In this document: positions 1 through 7,191 of the stretch, piece after piece
Position numbering within the stretch: position 1 is the first letter of the stretch
Layout of the letters: the number at the start of each line of letters is the position of its first letter
Assembly: GCA_023145595.1 (NCBI GenBank)
Contig: JAGLDM010000212.1
Span: forward strand, 1 to 15,531
From: Flavobacteriaceae bacterium
Lineage (GTDB): Bacteria > Bacteroidota > Bacteroidia > Flavobacteriales > Flavobacteriaceae
Length of the DNA: 15,531 nt
Direction: 5' to 3'
Notes under the pieces: model-generated
What the model saw: the letters and a program-made list of their open reading frames with translations, nothing else
Databases searched by the model: none
What the model was told of the DNA's origin: nothing
Program-made: the position numbers and the translations under genes

Positions 1-1418
1 ATGAGTTTGGTTTTGACTGGGGAAACACAACTGCAACTCTAAGATGGAATCATATTTTTAGTGATAAGTTATTTTCTAATGCTTCAGTAATATATAGCAA
101 CTATGATTATGATTTAGAGTTAAATTTATTCGAATTTGATTGGGTATCATCCATCAAAAACTATAATGCAAAATATGATTTTAATTATTATGCAAGCAAT
201 ACCTTTAAATTAGATTTTGGAGTTAGTGCTATTTACTATCATTTTGATCCAGGAAAAATTAATCCAACAACAGAAACATCAGCAATTAATTATTTAGAAT
301 TAGACCAAAAGCTAGCATTTGAAAGTGGAATTTATATAAATGCCGAGCATAAACTAACAGATAACTTAACAACTTCGTACGGTTTACGCTTCAGTTCCTT
401 CTGGCGTTTGGGTGGGCAACCAATAACAAATTATAAAAACAACCAACCTGTTGTTTATAATGAAGCATTAGGGATTTATCAAGCAGGTATCCCAACAGGT
501 GATACAGAGCATCCTAAAGGAGAATCAATTGAAAGTTTTAACAATTTAGAGCCTAGAGTTGGTTTATCATATCAACTTAATTCTAACTCTTCTGTAAAAG
601 TTGGGTATTCTAGAACAGCGCAATACATTCACCTACTTTCAAATACTGCTTCGGTCACTCCATTAGATGTTTGGACACCAAGTGGACCTTATATTAAACC
701 ACAACTTTCTAATCAGTATGCAGTTGGGTATTTTAAAAATATACTAGACAAGGCCTATTCTTTAGAGGTTGAAAGCTATTATAAAACTGCTAACAATAGA
801 ATAGATTATATAGACGGCTCTAATTTAATTGGGAACAATAATATTGAAACCGAAATTTTAAATGGAGAGTCTAGAGCGTATGGTTTAGAGTTGCTAATTA
901 AAAAAAATAAAGGAAAGTTAACTGGTTGGTTTGCCTACACTTTGTCCAAAACAGAACAACAAACTTTAGGCGGTAGTGCTGGCGGCCCCGGTATTAATAA
1001 TGGTAATTGGTACAACTCGGCTCACGACAGAACTCATGATTTATCTATCACAGGAAATTACCAACTAAATAAAAAATGGTCTTTTGGAGCAAATTTCATC
1101 TACCAAACGGGGCGTCCTGTTACATATCCTAATGGTCAATACCAGTATGAAGGTATTTCGATAGCAAGTTACTCTGATCGAAATTCTGAAAGGCTTACTG
1201 CGTACCATAGATTGGATCTAATGTCTACTTTTATTCCTAAAAAGAACGAGGGTAGGAGATGGCAAAGTGAATGGAAATTTGGAATTTACAACCTGTATAA
1301 CAGAAAAAATGCCGCTGCTATATCCTTTGGTCAAAACAAAGAAACAGGATCCAATGAAGCTACCAGAACAGCAATATTTGGTATAATACCATCAATAACC
1401 TATAACTTTAAATTTTAA
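1..1418 (+). CDS. TonB-dependent receptor, C-terminal part (5' end outside window)
   Basis: The reading frame is open from the left edge (first full codon at base 3) to TAA at 1416-1418, giving about 471 visible residues and no start codon. The protein is rich in alternating aromatic and polar strands separated by Asn/Gly/Asp-rich loops. Segments such as LRWNHIFSDKLFSN, LEPRVGLSYQLN and SFGANFIYQTGRPVTYP are typical of the 22-strand barrel of TonB-dependent receptors. It ends in ITYNFKF, the terminal aromatic residue expected for outer-membrane insertion through BAM. The plug domain, TonB box and any N-terminal carboxypeptidase-like domain lie outside the window. The role would be energised uptake of a substrate across the outer membrane, and the substrate cannot be read from the barrel. 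A DUF4249 lipoprotein gene follows after 4 bp, a common Flavobacteriia pairing. The family call is strong; the specificity is unknown. Confidence 0.9.
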   Translation, partial: EFGFDWGNTTATLRWNHIFSDKLFSNASVIYSNYDYDLELNLFEFDWVSSIKNYNAKYDFNYYASNTFKLDFGVSAIYYHFDPGKINPTTETSAINYLELDQKLAFESGIYINAEHKLTDNLTTSYGLRFSSFWRLGGQPITNYKNNQPVVYNEALGIYQAGIPTGDTEHPKGESIESFNNLEPRVGLSYQLNSNSSVKVGYSRTAQYIHLLSNTASVTPLDVWTPSGPYIKPQLSNQYAVGYFKNILDKAYSLEVESYYKTANNRIDYIDGSNLIGNNNIETEILNGESRAYGLELLIKKNKGKLTGWFAYTLSKTEQQTLGGSAGGPGINNGNWYNSAHDRTHDLSITGNYQLNKKWSFGANFIYQTGRPVTYPNGQYQYEGISIASYSDRNSERLTAYHRLDLMSTFIPKKNEGRRWQSEWKFGIYNLYNRKNAAAISFGQNKETGSNEATRTAIFGIIPSITYNFKF

Positions 1419-1422
1419 AGAA

Positions 1423-2265
1423 ATGAAATATTTATATAAATACATCGTAATATTCGCACTCATAAACCTGTACGCTTGTACAGATGTGATTGACGTAGAA
1501 GTACCAGAAGCGCCACCGAGGCTTGTTATAGAAGCATCTCTAGATTGGGAAAAAGGAACTACTGGAAATGAACAAAGTATTAAATTAAGTTTATCTACTC
1601 CTTATTTTGATTCTGAAGATATAGTTTCAGCAAATGGAGCTTTAGTTACCGTTACGAATACTACAGTAAATGAATCGTTTACTTTTACCGATCAAGGAAA
1701 TGGAAATTATACAACTACTTTATTCATTCCTAGATTAAATAATGAATATACATTGGAAGTGCAATATAATAATGAGTCTTATATAGCCCATGAAACATTA
1801 ACTTCTATAGTTCCTTTAGATGCTATATATCAATCTACCGAAAAGGGGTTTGATACAGAAGCTTTAGAAGTAAATTTAGATTTTACAGATCCTCCTAATA
1901 TTGAAAATTTTTATTTATTCAATTTTAAAAAACAAGGAGATTTACTTCCAGATTTATTTAATTTTTCTGACGATTTTGTTGATGGTAATGAAATATCTGT
2001 GTTCTATGAAAAATTAGAAGATGAAAAGATTAATCAAGTAGAGTTTGAGCCTGGAGATGTGGTTGAAATTTACTTTTACGGAATTTCTAAGCAGTATTTC
2101 AATTTTATGCAATTGCTCATCTCTCAAAGTATTCCTAGTGGGCCATTTAGCACAACTCCAGCAGCTTTAAGAGGGAACTGCACAAATCCTACGAACCCCA
2201 ATAATTATGCCTTTGGATACTTTAGAGTAACTGAAGTGGTCGTAGATAGTTATACGTTTCAATAA
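1423..2265 (+). CDS. DUF4249 family lipoprotein paired with the TonB-dependent receptor
   Basis: This 280-residue protein has a lipoprotein signal peptide: Lys residues, a hydrophobic stretch IVIFALINL, and the lipobox LYAC with Cys19 as the predicted lipidated residue. After it comes the pattern of DUF4249 proteins: an acidic start (DVIDVEVPEAP), a beta-rich domain (RLVIEASL, ALVTVTN, YTLEVQYN) and a C-terminal FGYFRVTEVVVDSYTF segment. The family is usually encoded directly after a TonB-dependent receptor, as here (4 bp gap), so the two are almost certainly co-transcribed. By analogy with SusD-like partners, it may sit on the outer membrane and help the receptor bind or gate its ligand. That is inference, since I know of no established biochemical function for DUF4249. 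The ATG at 1423 is supported by the signal peptide. Acidic residues after Cys19 could favour surface exposure, but a clear export signal is not visible. Confidence 0.85.
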   Translation: MKYLYKYIVIFALINLYACTDVIDVEVPEAPPRLVIEASLDWEKGTTGNEQSIKLSLSTPYFDSEDIVSANGALVTVTNTTVNESFTFTDQGNGNYTTTLFIPRLNNEYTLEVQYNNESYIAHETLTSIVPLDAIYQSTEKGFDTEALEVNLDFTDPPNIENFYLFNFKKQGDLLPDLFNFSDDFVDGNEISVFYEKLEDEKINQVEFEPGDVVEIYFYGISKQYFNFMQLLISQSIPSGPFSTTPAALRGNCTNPTNPNNYAFGYFRVTEVVVDSYTFQ

Positions 2266-2337
2266 ATTTCAACTCTTACGGTTACGATGAGTATGCCCAA
2301 GTACAAAACTTAATTTAGGAATCTGATGTTCATAGGG

Positions 2338-2527
2338 TATTTACACATAGTATAAATTATAGGTGTCAAATGAGTTCTGAACTTGCTAGCCGTAATTTCC
2401 TTTAACATAATATCTAACGATATAAAACACTAGCGTGTTGTTATATCTGATATTATGCTAAATAGCCTGAAATACGGCTATACGGAATTACTGTGTATTT
2501 GTACTATAATTTATATTATGTTAAATA
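2338..2527. repeat. Long degenerate inverted repeat between convergent genes (MITE-like or giant hairpin)
   Basis: This gene-free stretch folds around a TAGC loop at 2431-2434. Paired blocks, from inside out, are 2419-2430 with 2435-2447 (one bulge), 2403-2414 with 2449-2460 (11 of 12), 2387-2399 with 2469-2480 (one bulge), and 2345-2362 with 2504-2521 (17 of 18). Weaker pairing reaches 2338 and 2527. A motif like ATATTATGTTAAATAG occurs about four times, two per orientation; the copies at 2450-2465 and 2513-2528 differ at one base. The paired blocks are separated by poorly matching stretches, as in an old foldback element. No target-site duplication and no coding potential are visible. It could be a decayed miniature inverted-repeat element, a large bidirectional terminator for the converging genes, or a structured RNA. 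The rest of 2266-2604 shows nothing else I can name. Confidence 0.7.
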
Positions 2528-2604
2528 GAGTTTTTGAGTATTCAAAAGAACCCCACTAATCCGAGTATTATCTCAAAACAAAAAAATAGATTTGAATATA
2601 GAAA

Positions 2605-3594
2605 CTACCGCACCAATTTACGCAATGCAACCCATTGCTTTAAAGTATCTCTTGATTCTGCAGCAGGATATCCAAGCATTGTTTTACCGGCAGCAACATC
2701 ACCAACAACACCAGATCCTGCGCCAATAGTTGCACCAGAATGTATGGTTGTATGATCTTTAATAGATGCACTTCCTCCAATTATAACTCCGTCGCCAAGT
2801 GTTACAGAACCCGCCAAACCACTAGAACCCGCCATAATACAGAAACGTCCTAATATACAATTATGTGCAATTTGTACGAGATTATCAATTTTACAACCAT
2901 CACCTAAAATCGTAGAACTAAATTTACCACGATCAACACATGAATTTGCACCGATTTCAACATAGTTTCCGATGATTACATTTCCGATATGTGGAATTTT
3001 CACCAATCCTCTGCCATCATCGCTCGGTCTATAACCAAATCCATCAGCACCAATACTCACATTATTATGAAAAATACAGTGACTTCCGATAATTGAGCGT
3101 TCTCTAATAATAGTACCAGACCAAACAACCGTAGAATCTCCAATTTTGGTATCATCAAAAATAGTTACATTCGGATAAAGAATTACATTATTTTCCAATT
3201 GTACATCTTTTCCAACATAGCACCCCGCTCCTATTTTACAACCTTCTCCTATTTGAGCAGATTCATGAATAACCGCCGTTGGATGAATATCGGTGTCAAA
3301 ATGTGGTGGTTCTGGAGCAAATGCTTCTAGTAAAGTTGCCATCGCTAAATCAGCATTTTTAACTTTAATTAATACACGATTTTCTCCTGGCTCTAAATCA
3401 ATTCCTTTATTAATAATTGCAACAGAAGCATTGGAATCAATCCATTTATTTGCATATTTTCGATTTCCAATAAAAGTTAGATCAGATGTTTTTGCACTAT
3501 CAATTTGGGCTAATCCAGTGATTAGATATGTAGTTTTACCCACAATATCACCTTTTAATAATTTATTAATAGCCTCAGCAGTATATGTTTTCAT
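2605..3594 (-). CDS. lpxD: UDP-3-O-acylglucosamine N-acyltransferase (LpxD family)
   Basis: LpxD transfers a 3-hydroxyacyl chain from acyl-ACP to the 2-amino group of UDP-3-O-acyl-glucosamine, the third step of lipid A synthesis, in the cytoplasm. The 329 residues match the family length (E. coli about 341). Residues 1-100 form the N-terminal uridine-binding-type domain (TAEAINKLLKGDIVG, SDLTFIGNRKYA). From about 101 to 305, hexapeptide repeats build a left-handed beta-helix. Family signatures present are IGADGFGY (181-188), a VDRG segment (220-223) and QIAHN (241-245), where His244 corresponds to the catalytic His of E. coli LpxD. The C-terminal helix is DTLKQWVALRKLVR. The gene stands alone, without lpxC-fabZ, lpxA or efp neighbours, so it may be a second copy rather than the canonical lipid A gene. 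Recruitment to another sugar nucleotide is possible. The family assignment is firm; the exact substrate is less so. Confidence 0.88.
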   Translation of the reverse strand: MKTYTAEAINKLLKGDIVGKTTYLITGLAQIDSAKTSDLTFIGNRKYANKWIDSNASVAIINKGIDLEPGENRVLIKVKNADLAMATLLEAFAPEPPHFDTDIHPTAVIHESAQIGEGCKIGAGCYVGKDVQLENNVILYPNVTIFDDTKIGDSTVVWSGTIIRERSIIGSHCIFHNNVSIGADGFGYRPSDDGRGLVKIPHIGNVIIGNYVEIGANSCVDRGKFSSTILGDGCKIDNLVQIAHNCILGRFCIMAGSSGLAGSVTLGDGVIIGGSASIKDHTTIHSGATIGAGSGVVGDVAAGKTMLGYPAAESRDTLKQWVALRKLVR

Positions 3595-3613
3595 TTGAAA
3601 ATAGAATAGTTAA

Positions 3614-3627
3614 ATTGAAATTTCAAT
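3614..3627. promoter_or_regulatory. 14-bp perfect palindrome upstream of the LpxD-family gene
   Basis: ATTGAAATTTCAAT is a perfect palindrome 19 bp upstream of the LpxD-type start codon, within the divergent region shared with topB. It could be an operator. In DNA this AT-rich, a 14-bp palindrome may also arise by chance, so the call is weak. Confidence 0.25.
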
Positions 3628-3755
3628 ATAGGGTAAAATAGCACAAATAAAACTTTAACTAATAATAGTTTTACAGAAAGAATGATAATCTCTGTTTGTG
3701 TTAAAAGTATTTACGAAACTCCCCTTAAAAAAATCATATACTATTCACAAAATTC

Positions 3756-3763
3756 TTACTTTG
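3756..3763 (+). promoter_or_regulatory. Candidate -7 box for topB
   Basis: TTACTTTG matches the Bacteroidota -7 consensus TAnnTTTG at all but one position and ends 26 bp before the topB start codon. No TTG (-33) element is visible at the expected distance upstream, so this is a tentative promoter. Confidence 0.3.
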
Positions 3764-3789
3764 TGCTATCTAAAAATTGAATATAGTAT

Positions 3790-6078
3790 ATGAAAGTCTG
3801 TATTGCCGAAAAACCAAGCGTTGCCCGAGAAATTGCACAAGTATTGGGTGCAACAACCAAAAGAGATGGTTATTTTGAAGGCAATGATTATGCGGTTACT
3901 TATACTTTCGGTCATTTATGTACACTCTTTGAACCCAATGATTATAAGCCTCATTGGAAAAGTTGGGATTTGAATAATCTCCCCATGCTTCCTGAAAAAT
4001 TTCAAACAAAAGTTTCGAACAATCAAGGGATTCAGAAGCAATTCAATATTGTAAAATCATTGTTTGACAAGGCAAGTTTGGTTATAAACTGTGGGGATGC
4101 TGGTCAAGAAGGAGAATTAATTCAGCGATGGGTTATTAATCAAGCCAATTATAAAGGTGAAGTGCAACGTTTATGGATTTCATCACTTACAACTGAAGCC
4201 ATTAAAGAGGGATTTAAAAATCTAAAACCTTCAAAAAATTACGACAATCTATATTATGCTGGTTTTTCACGTGCTATTGGCGATTGGCTATTAGGAATGA
4301 ATGCAACACGTTTATACACCGTAAAACATGGTGGATATAAACAAATGCTATCCGTAGGTAGGGTTCAAACTCCATCTTTGGCGATGGTCGTCAACAGATT
4401 TAAGGAAATTGAAAACTTTAAACCACAACCCTATTGGGAATTGCAAACCACCTACAGAGATACGTTGTTCAGTTATGAAGAAGGTAGATTTTTAAAGGTG
4501 GAAGAAGGTCAAATATTGGCTGATAAAGTACAAGAAAGTGAGTTTGAAATAGTTTCAATCACTAAAAAGAAAGGGAAAGAATACGCTCCTAAGTTATTTG
4601 ATTTAACAGGGTTACAAGTATATTGCAACACCAAATTCGGATTTTCTGCGGATGACACTCTAAAGATTGTTCAGAAGTTATACGAACAAAAAGCAGTGAC
4701 GTACCCTAGAGTCGATACCACATTTTTACCAAATGATGTGTATCCTAAAATAGCCGGGATTCTACAAAAACTAACCAGATATCAGAAATTAACACAGCCT
4801 TTACTTGGCAAAAAAATAAAGAAATCATCCAAAGTCTTTAATGATAAAAAGGTAACCGATCACCATGCTATTATTCCGACCGGAATTGAAATTAATTTGC
4901 AATACAATCAGCAACAAGTGTATGACATCATTACAAAACGGTTTATTGCGGTTTTTTATGATGATTGTATTGTGGCAAATACATCTGTTATAGGGAAAGC
5001 GGCCGATGTATCTTTTAAAACATCGGGGAAAGAAATATTAGAAATGGGTTGGAAGGTTGTATTTGCTTCGACTCCGCTTAGCAACCAGATAAAAAACACA
5101 GGAATGCTTCCTAGTTTTGTAAAAGGAGAAAAGGGAGTACACCTTCCCTCCTTCTTAGAAAAGCAAACCAAAGCGCCCAATCAATTTACAGAAGCGACTT
5201 TGCTACGAGCCATGGAAACAGCAGGTAAACAGGTAGATGACGAAGAAATGCGTGAATTGATGAAAGACAATGGAATTGGTCGACCATCTACAAGAGCAAA
5301 TATTATCGAAACACTTTTTCGAAGAAAATATATCATCAGAAAGAAAAAACAGTTGATTCCTACTTCTACCGGAATTAAATTGATTGATACCATTAAAAAT
5401 GAACTATTAAAATCGGCTGAACTCACAGGATCTTGGGAAAAGAGATTGAAAGAGATTGAAAAAGGCGAATTTAATGCAGGAACGTTTATCAAGAATATGA
5501 AAAAAATGGTAGATGATTTGGTGTATGAGGTTCGGAGTGAAAAAGTAAAAGCAAATATCTCTCATCATACCGCGGTAAAAACGGTTACAAAAAAGGCTAA
5601 GAAAATTGTTAAAGGAATTACCGCTGAGAAGTGCCCTAAATGCAACGAAGGAACGTTAATAAAGGGTTCTAAGGCGTTTGGCTGCTCAAACTATAAGAAT
5701 GGCTGTTCTTTTACATTGCCTTTTAAACACGAAGGAAAAAAAATATCTGAAAAACAATTTATTCGACTATTACAAAAAGGATGTACCGTAAATCTAAAAG
5801 GGTTTAAAACCGCATCGGGTCCTGTTGAAGGCTTATTGCGATTTAATGAGCAGTTTCAATTGGTTTTAGAGCCAAAAACTATCATAAAAAATGACGTTCT
5901 TATTTGTCCGAAATGCAAAAAAGGAACTGTTATAAAAGGAAATTCTGCCTTTGGATGTAGCGAATTTAAATCAGGTTGTAACTATAAAGTATCGTTCGAA
6001 TTGGTGCGTTCCAAAACAAAAGGGAAACAGGCAACCAAAGAATTAGTTCAACAGATTTTAAAAGAAAACTGGGAGTAA
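3790..6078 (+). CDS. topB: DNA topoisomerase III (type IA)
   Basis: This 762-residue enzyme would pass or decatenate single DNA strands during replication and recombination. The TOPRIM domain occupies about residues 1-140, with Glu7 in AEKPS. The acidic motif reads G-D103-A-G105-Q-E107-G-E. The active-site tyrosine is Tyr305 in VTYPRVDT, and the helix-turn signature NGIGRPSTRANIIETL comes later in the core. The C-terminus has two C4 zinc-ribbon units (CPKC...GCSNYKNGC and CPKC...GCSEFKSGC) separated by an ISEKQF..LL..G domain typical of the topoisomerase III tail. Compared with E. coli TopB (Glu7, Asp103, Asp105, Glu107), the second Asp of DxDxE is Gly here and the following Arg is Gln. The core and tail are otherwise intact, so it is probably active. 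It is monocistronic, divergent from the LpxD gene and convergent with the permease (58 bp gap). TopB can be plasmid-borne, but nothing mobile lies nearby. Confidence 0.95.
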   Translation: MKVCIAEKPSVAREIAQVLGATTKRDGYFEGNDYAVTYTFGHLCTLFEPNDYKPHWKSWDLNNLPMLPEKFQTKVSNNQGIQKQFNIVKSLFDKASLVINCGDAGQEGELIQRWVINQANYKGEVQRLWISSLTTEAIKEGFKNLKPSKNYDNLYYAGFSRAIGDWLLGMNATRLYTVKHGGYKQMLSVGRVQTPSLAMVVNRFKEIENFKPQPYWELQTTYRDTLFSYEEGRFLKVEEGQILADKVQESEFEIVSITKKKGKEYAPKLFDLTGLQVYCNTKFGFSADDTLKIVQKLYEQKAVTYPRVDTTFLPNDVYPKIAGILQKLTRYQKLTQPLLGKKIKKSSKVFNDKKVTDHHAIIPTGIEINLQYNQQQVYDIITKRFIAVFYDDCIVANTSVIGKAADVSFKTSGKEILEMGWKVVFASTPLSNQIKNTGMLPSFVKGEKGVHLPSFLEKQTKAPNQFTEATLLRAMETAGKQVDDEEMRELMKDNGIGRPSTRANIIETLFRRKYIIRKKKQLIPTSTGIKLIDTIKNELLKSAELTGSWEKRLKEIEKGEFNAGTFIKNMKKMVDDLVYEVRSEKVKANISHHTAVKTVTKKAKKIVKGITAEKCPKCNEGTLIKGSKAFGCSNYKNGCSFTLPFKHEGKKISEKQFIRLLQKGCTVNLKGFKTASGPVEGLLRFNEQFQLVLEPKTIIKNDVLICPKCKKGTVIKGNSAFGCSEFKSGCNYKVSFELVRSKTKGKQATKELVQQILKENWE

Positions 6079-6136
6079 TATTTGAAAATAACCGAATAAT
6101 AACTATTGAATAATCAATTCACATAAGCCACCTTAA

Positions 6137-7072
6137 TTATTTGTCATTAAGACTCTTACTTTTGAATCTAGCCAAAATATTTAGTTTTTTCGTACTATTT
6201 ATAAAATAGACACCCGTTAATAACACAACAGCCGCTAATACACTTTGCGAGGTGATTTCTTCCTTTAAAAAATACCATCCTAAAAGCAACGCAATAATCG
6301 GATTTACATACGTGGCTGTCGCTACTTTTTCTGGCGAAACGACTTTGAGTAAATAATTGAACGAAGTAAAAGCAACGACACTTCCGAATATAATAAGTGC
6401 GAGCATAGACAATTGTACGGATCCACTCCATTCTAACGGACTTATCCATTGCTCACCAAAAAGCATACTTTCAAAAAACAATAGTATTCCGCCAAAAAAC
6501 ATTTGATAGCCAGTGTTCACAAAATAATTGGATGGTAGATCGGCTTTCGCTACAAAAAGGCTCGCATAAGACCAACTAAGCATACACGCAAATATTAATA
6601 TGACACTTAGCAAACTTCCTTCTTGTACTAATAATTGATCTTGACTCACCAAAAGATAAATACCTACAATGCCAAAAGCCACGCCAACCCAAGACATCGG
6701 CTGAATTTTCTTTTTTTGTAACACACGCATCATGATAAGAACCACTAAGGGCTGTGCAGAAATTTCTAGTGCAGCAAAACCGCTATCAACATGATTTAGC
6801 GCCCAAACCACTCCTCCGTTTCCAAAGGCTAAAAATAGAAATCCAGCGATAACACTGTTCTTAAGTTGGGCTTTGGTTACAGAAAGTGAAAGTCCGAGTA
6901 TTTTTGCAATGATGAAAATAAGAATACTTGCAATAAAAAAGCGAATGGAAGCCGACATAAATGCAGGGATTTCAGAAACTACAATTTTATTAAACATATA
7001 GGTAGAACCCCAAATCACATAAATTGCAAAAAAGGCAAGAACAATAAGAAATTTATTCTGATTTTTTGACAT
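6137..7072 (-). CDS. EamA/DMT-superfamily permease (RhaT type)
   Basis: This inner-membrane protein of 311 residues has about ten predicted hydrophobic helices in two similar halves, the usual size and layout of EamA drug/metabolite transporters. The first half begins with YVIWGSTYMFNKIVV and the second with a helix that includes LIFACMLSWSYASLFVAKADLP. Family-typical segments include VWALNHVDSGFAALEISAQPL, ahead of the fourth helix, and ATATYVNPIIALLLGW near the C-terminus. The family exports or imports amino acids, nucleosides and other small metabolites, and the substrate here cannot be inferred. The C-terminal tail is short and basic (KKLNILARFKSKSLNDK), as expected for a cytoplasmic end. 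The gene follows the helicase on the same strand after 119 bp. That gap contains no clear promoter, so weak read-through from the helicase is possible. Confidence 0.9.
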   Translation of the reverse strand: MSKNQNKFLIVLAFFAIYVIWGSTYMFNKIVVSEIPAFMSASIRFFIASILIFIIAKILGLSLSVTKAQLKNSVIAGFLFLAFGNGGVVWALNHVDSGFAALEISAQPLVVLIMMRVLQKKKIQPMSWVGVAFGIVGIYLLVSQDQLLVQEGSLLSVILIFACMLSWSYASLFVAKADLPSNYFVNTGYQMFFGGILLFFESMLFGEQWISPLEWSGSVQLSMLALIIFGSVVAFTSFNYLLKVVSPEKVATATYVNPIIALLLGWYFLKEEITSQSVLAAVVLLTGVYFINSTKKLNILARFKSKSLNDK

Positions 7073-7191
7073 TTTAATGATTTATAAAAAGGCAACAAAG
7101 TCAAGACTACCAACAGATACTATGACTTTTAAAAGAAATATTAGAAACGAACTGCAATATAAAAAGACAGTCCCTTTTAAAAAACACTTAA

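Noticed and set aside
2403..2460. Possible integron attC-type recombination site
   Set aside because: ATCTAAC at 2412-2418 resembles a core-site box, but the matching partner box is poor, and there is no integrase or cassette array in the window.
2534..2755. Plus-strand open frame of 73 codons overlapping the end of the LpxD-type gene
   Set aside because: Most of it is antisense to the well-supported acyltransferase, and the peptide has no recognisable domain or signal.
4956..5492. Minus-strand open frames inside topB
   Set aside because: They are antisense to the core of a conserved topoisomerase and have no family resemblance.
3790..6078. topB as a marker of an integrated conjugative element
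   Set aside because: No relaxase, Tra genes, integrase or attachment repeats are present nearby, and its flanks are ordinary chromosomal genes.
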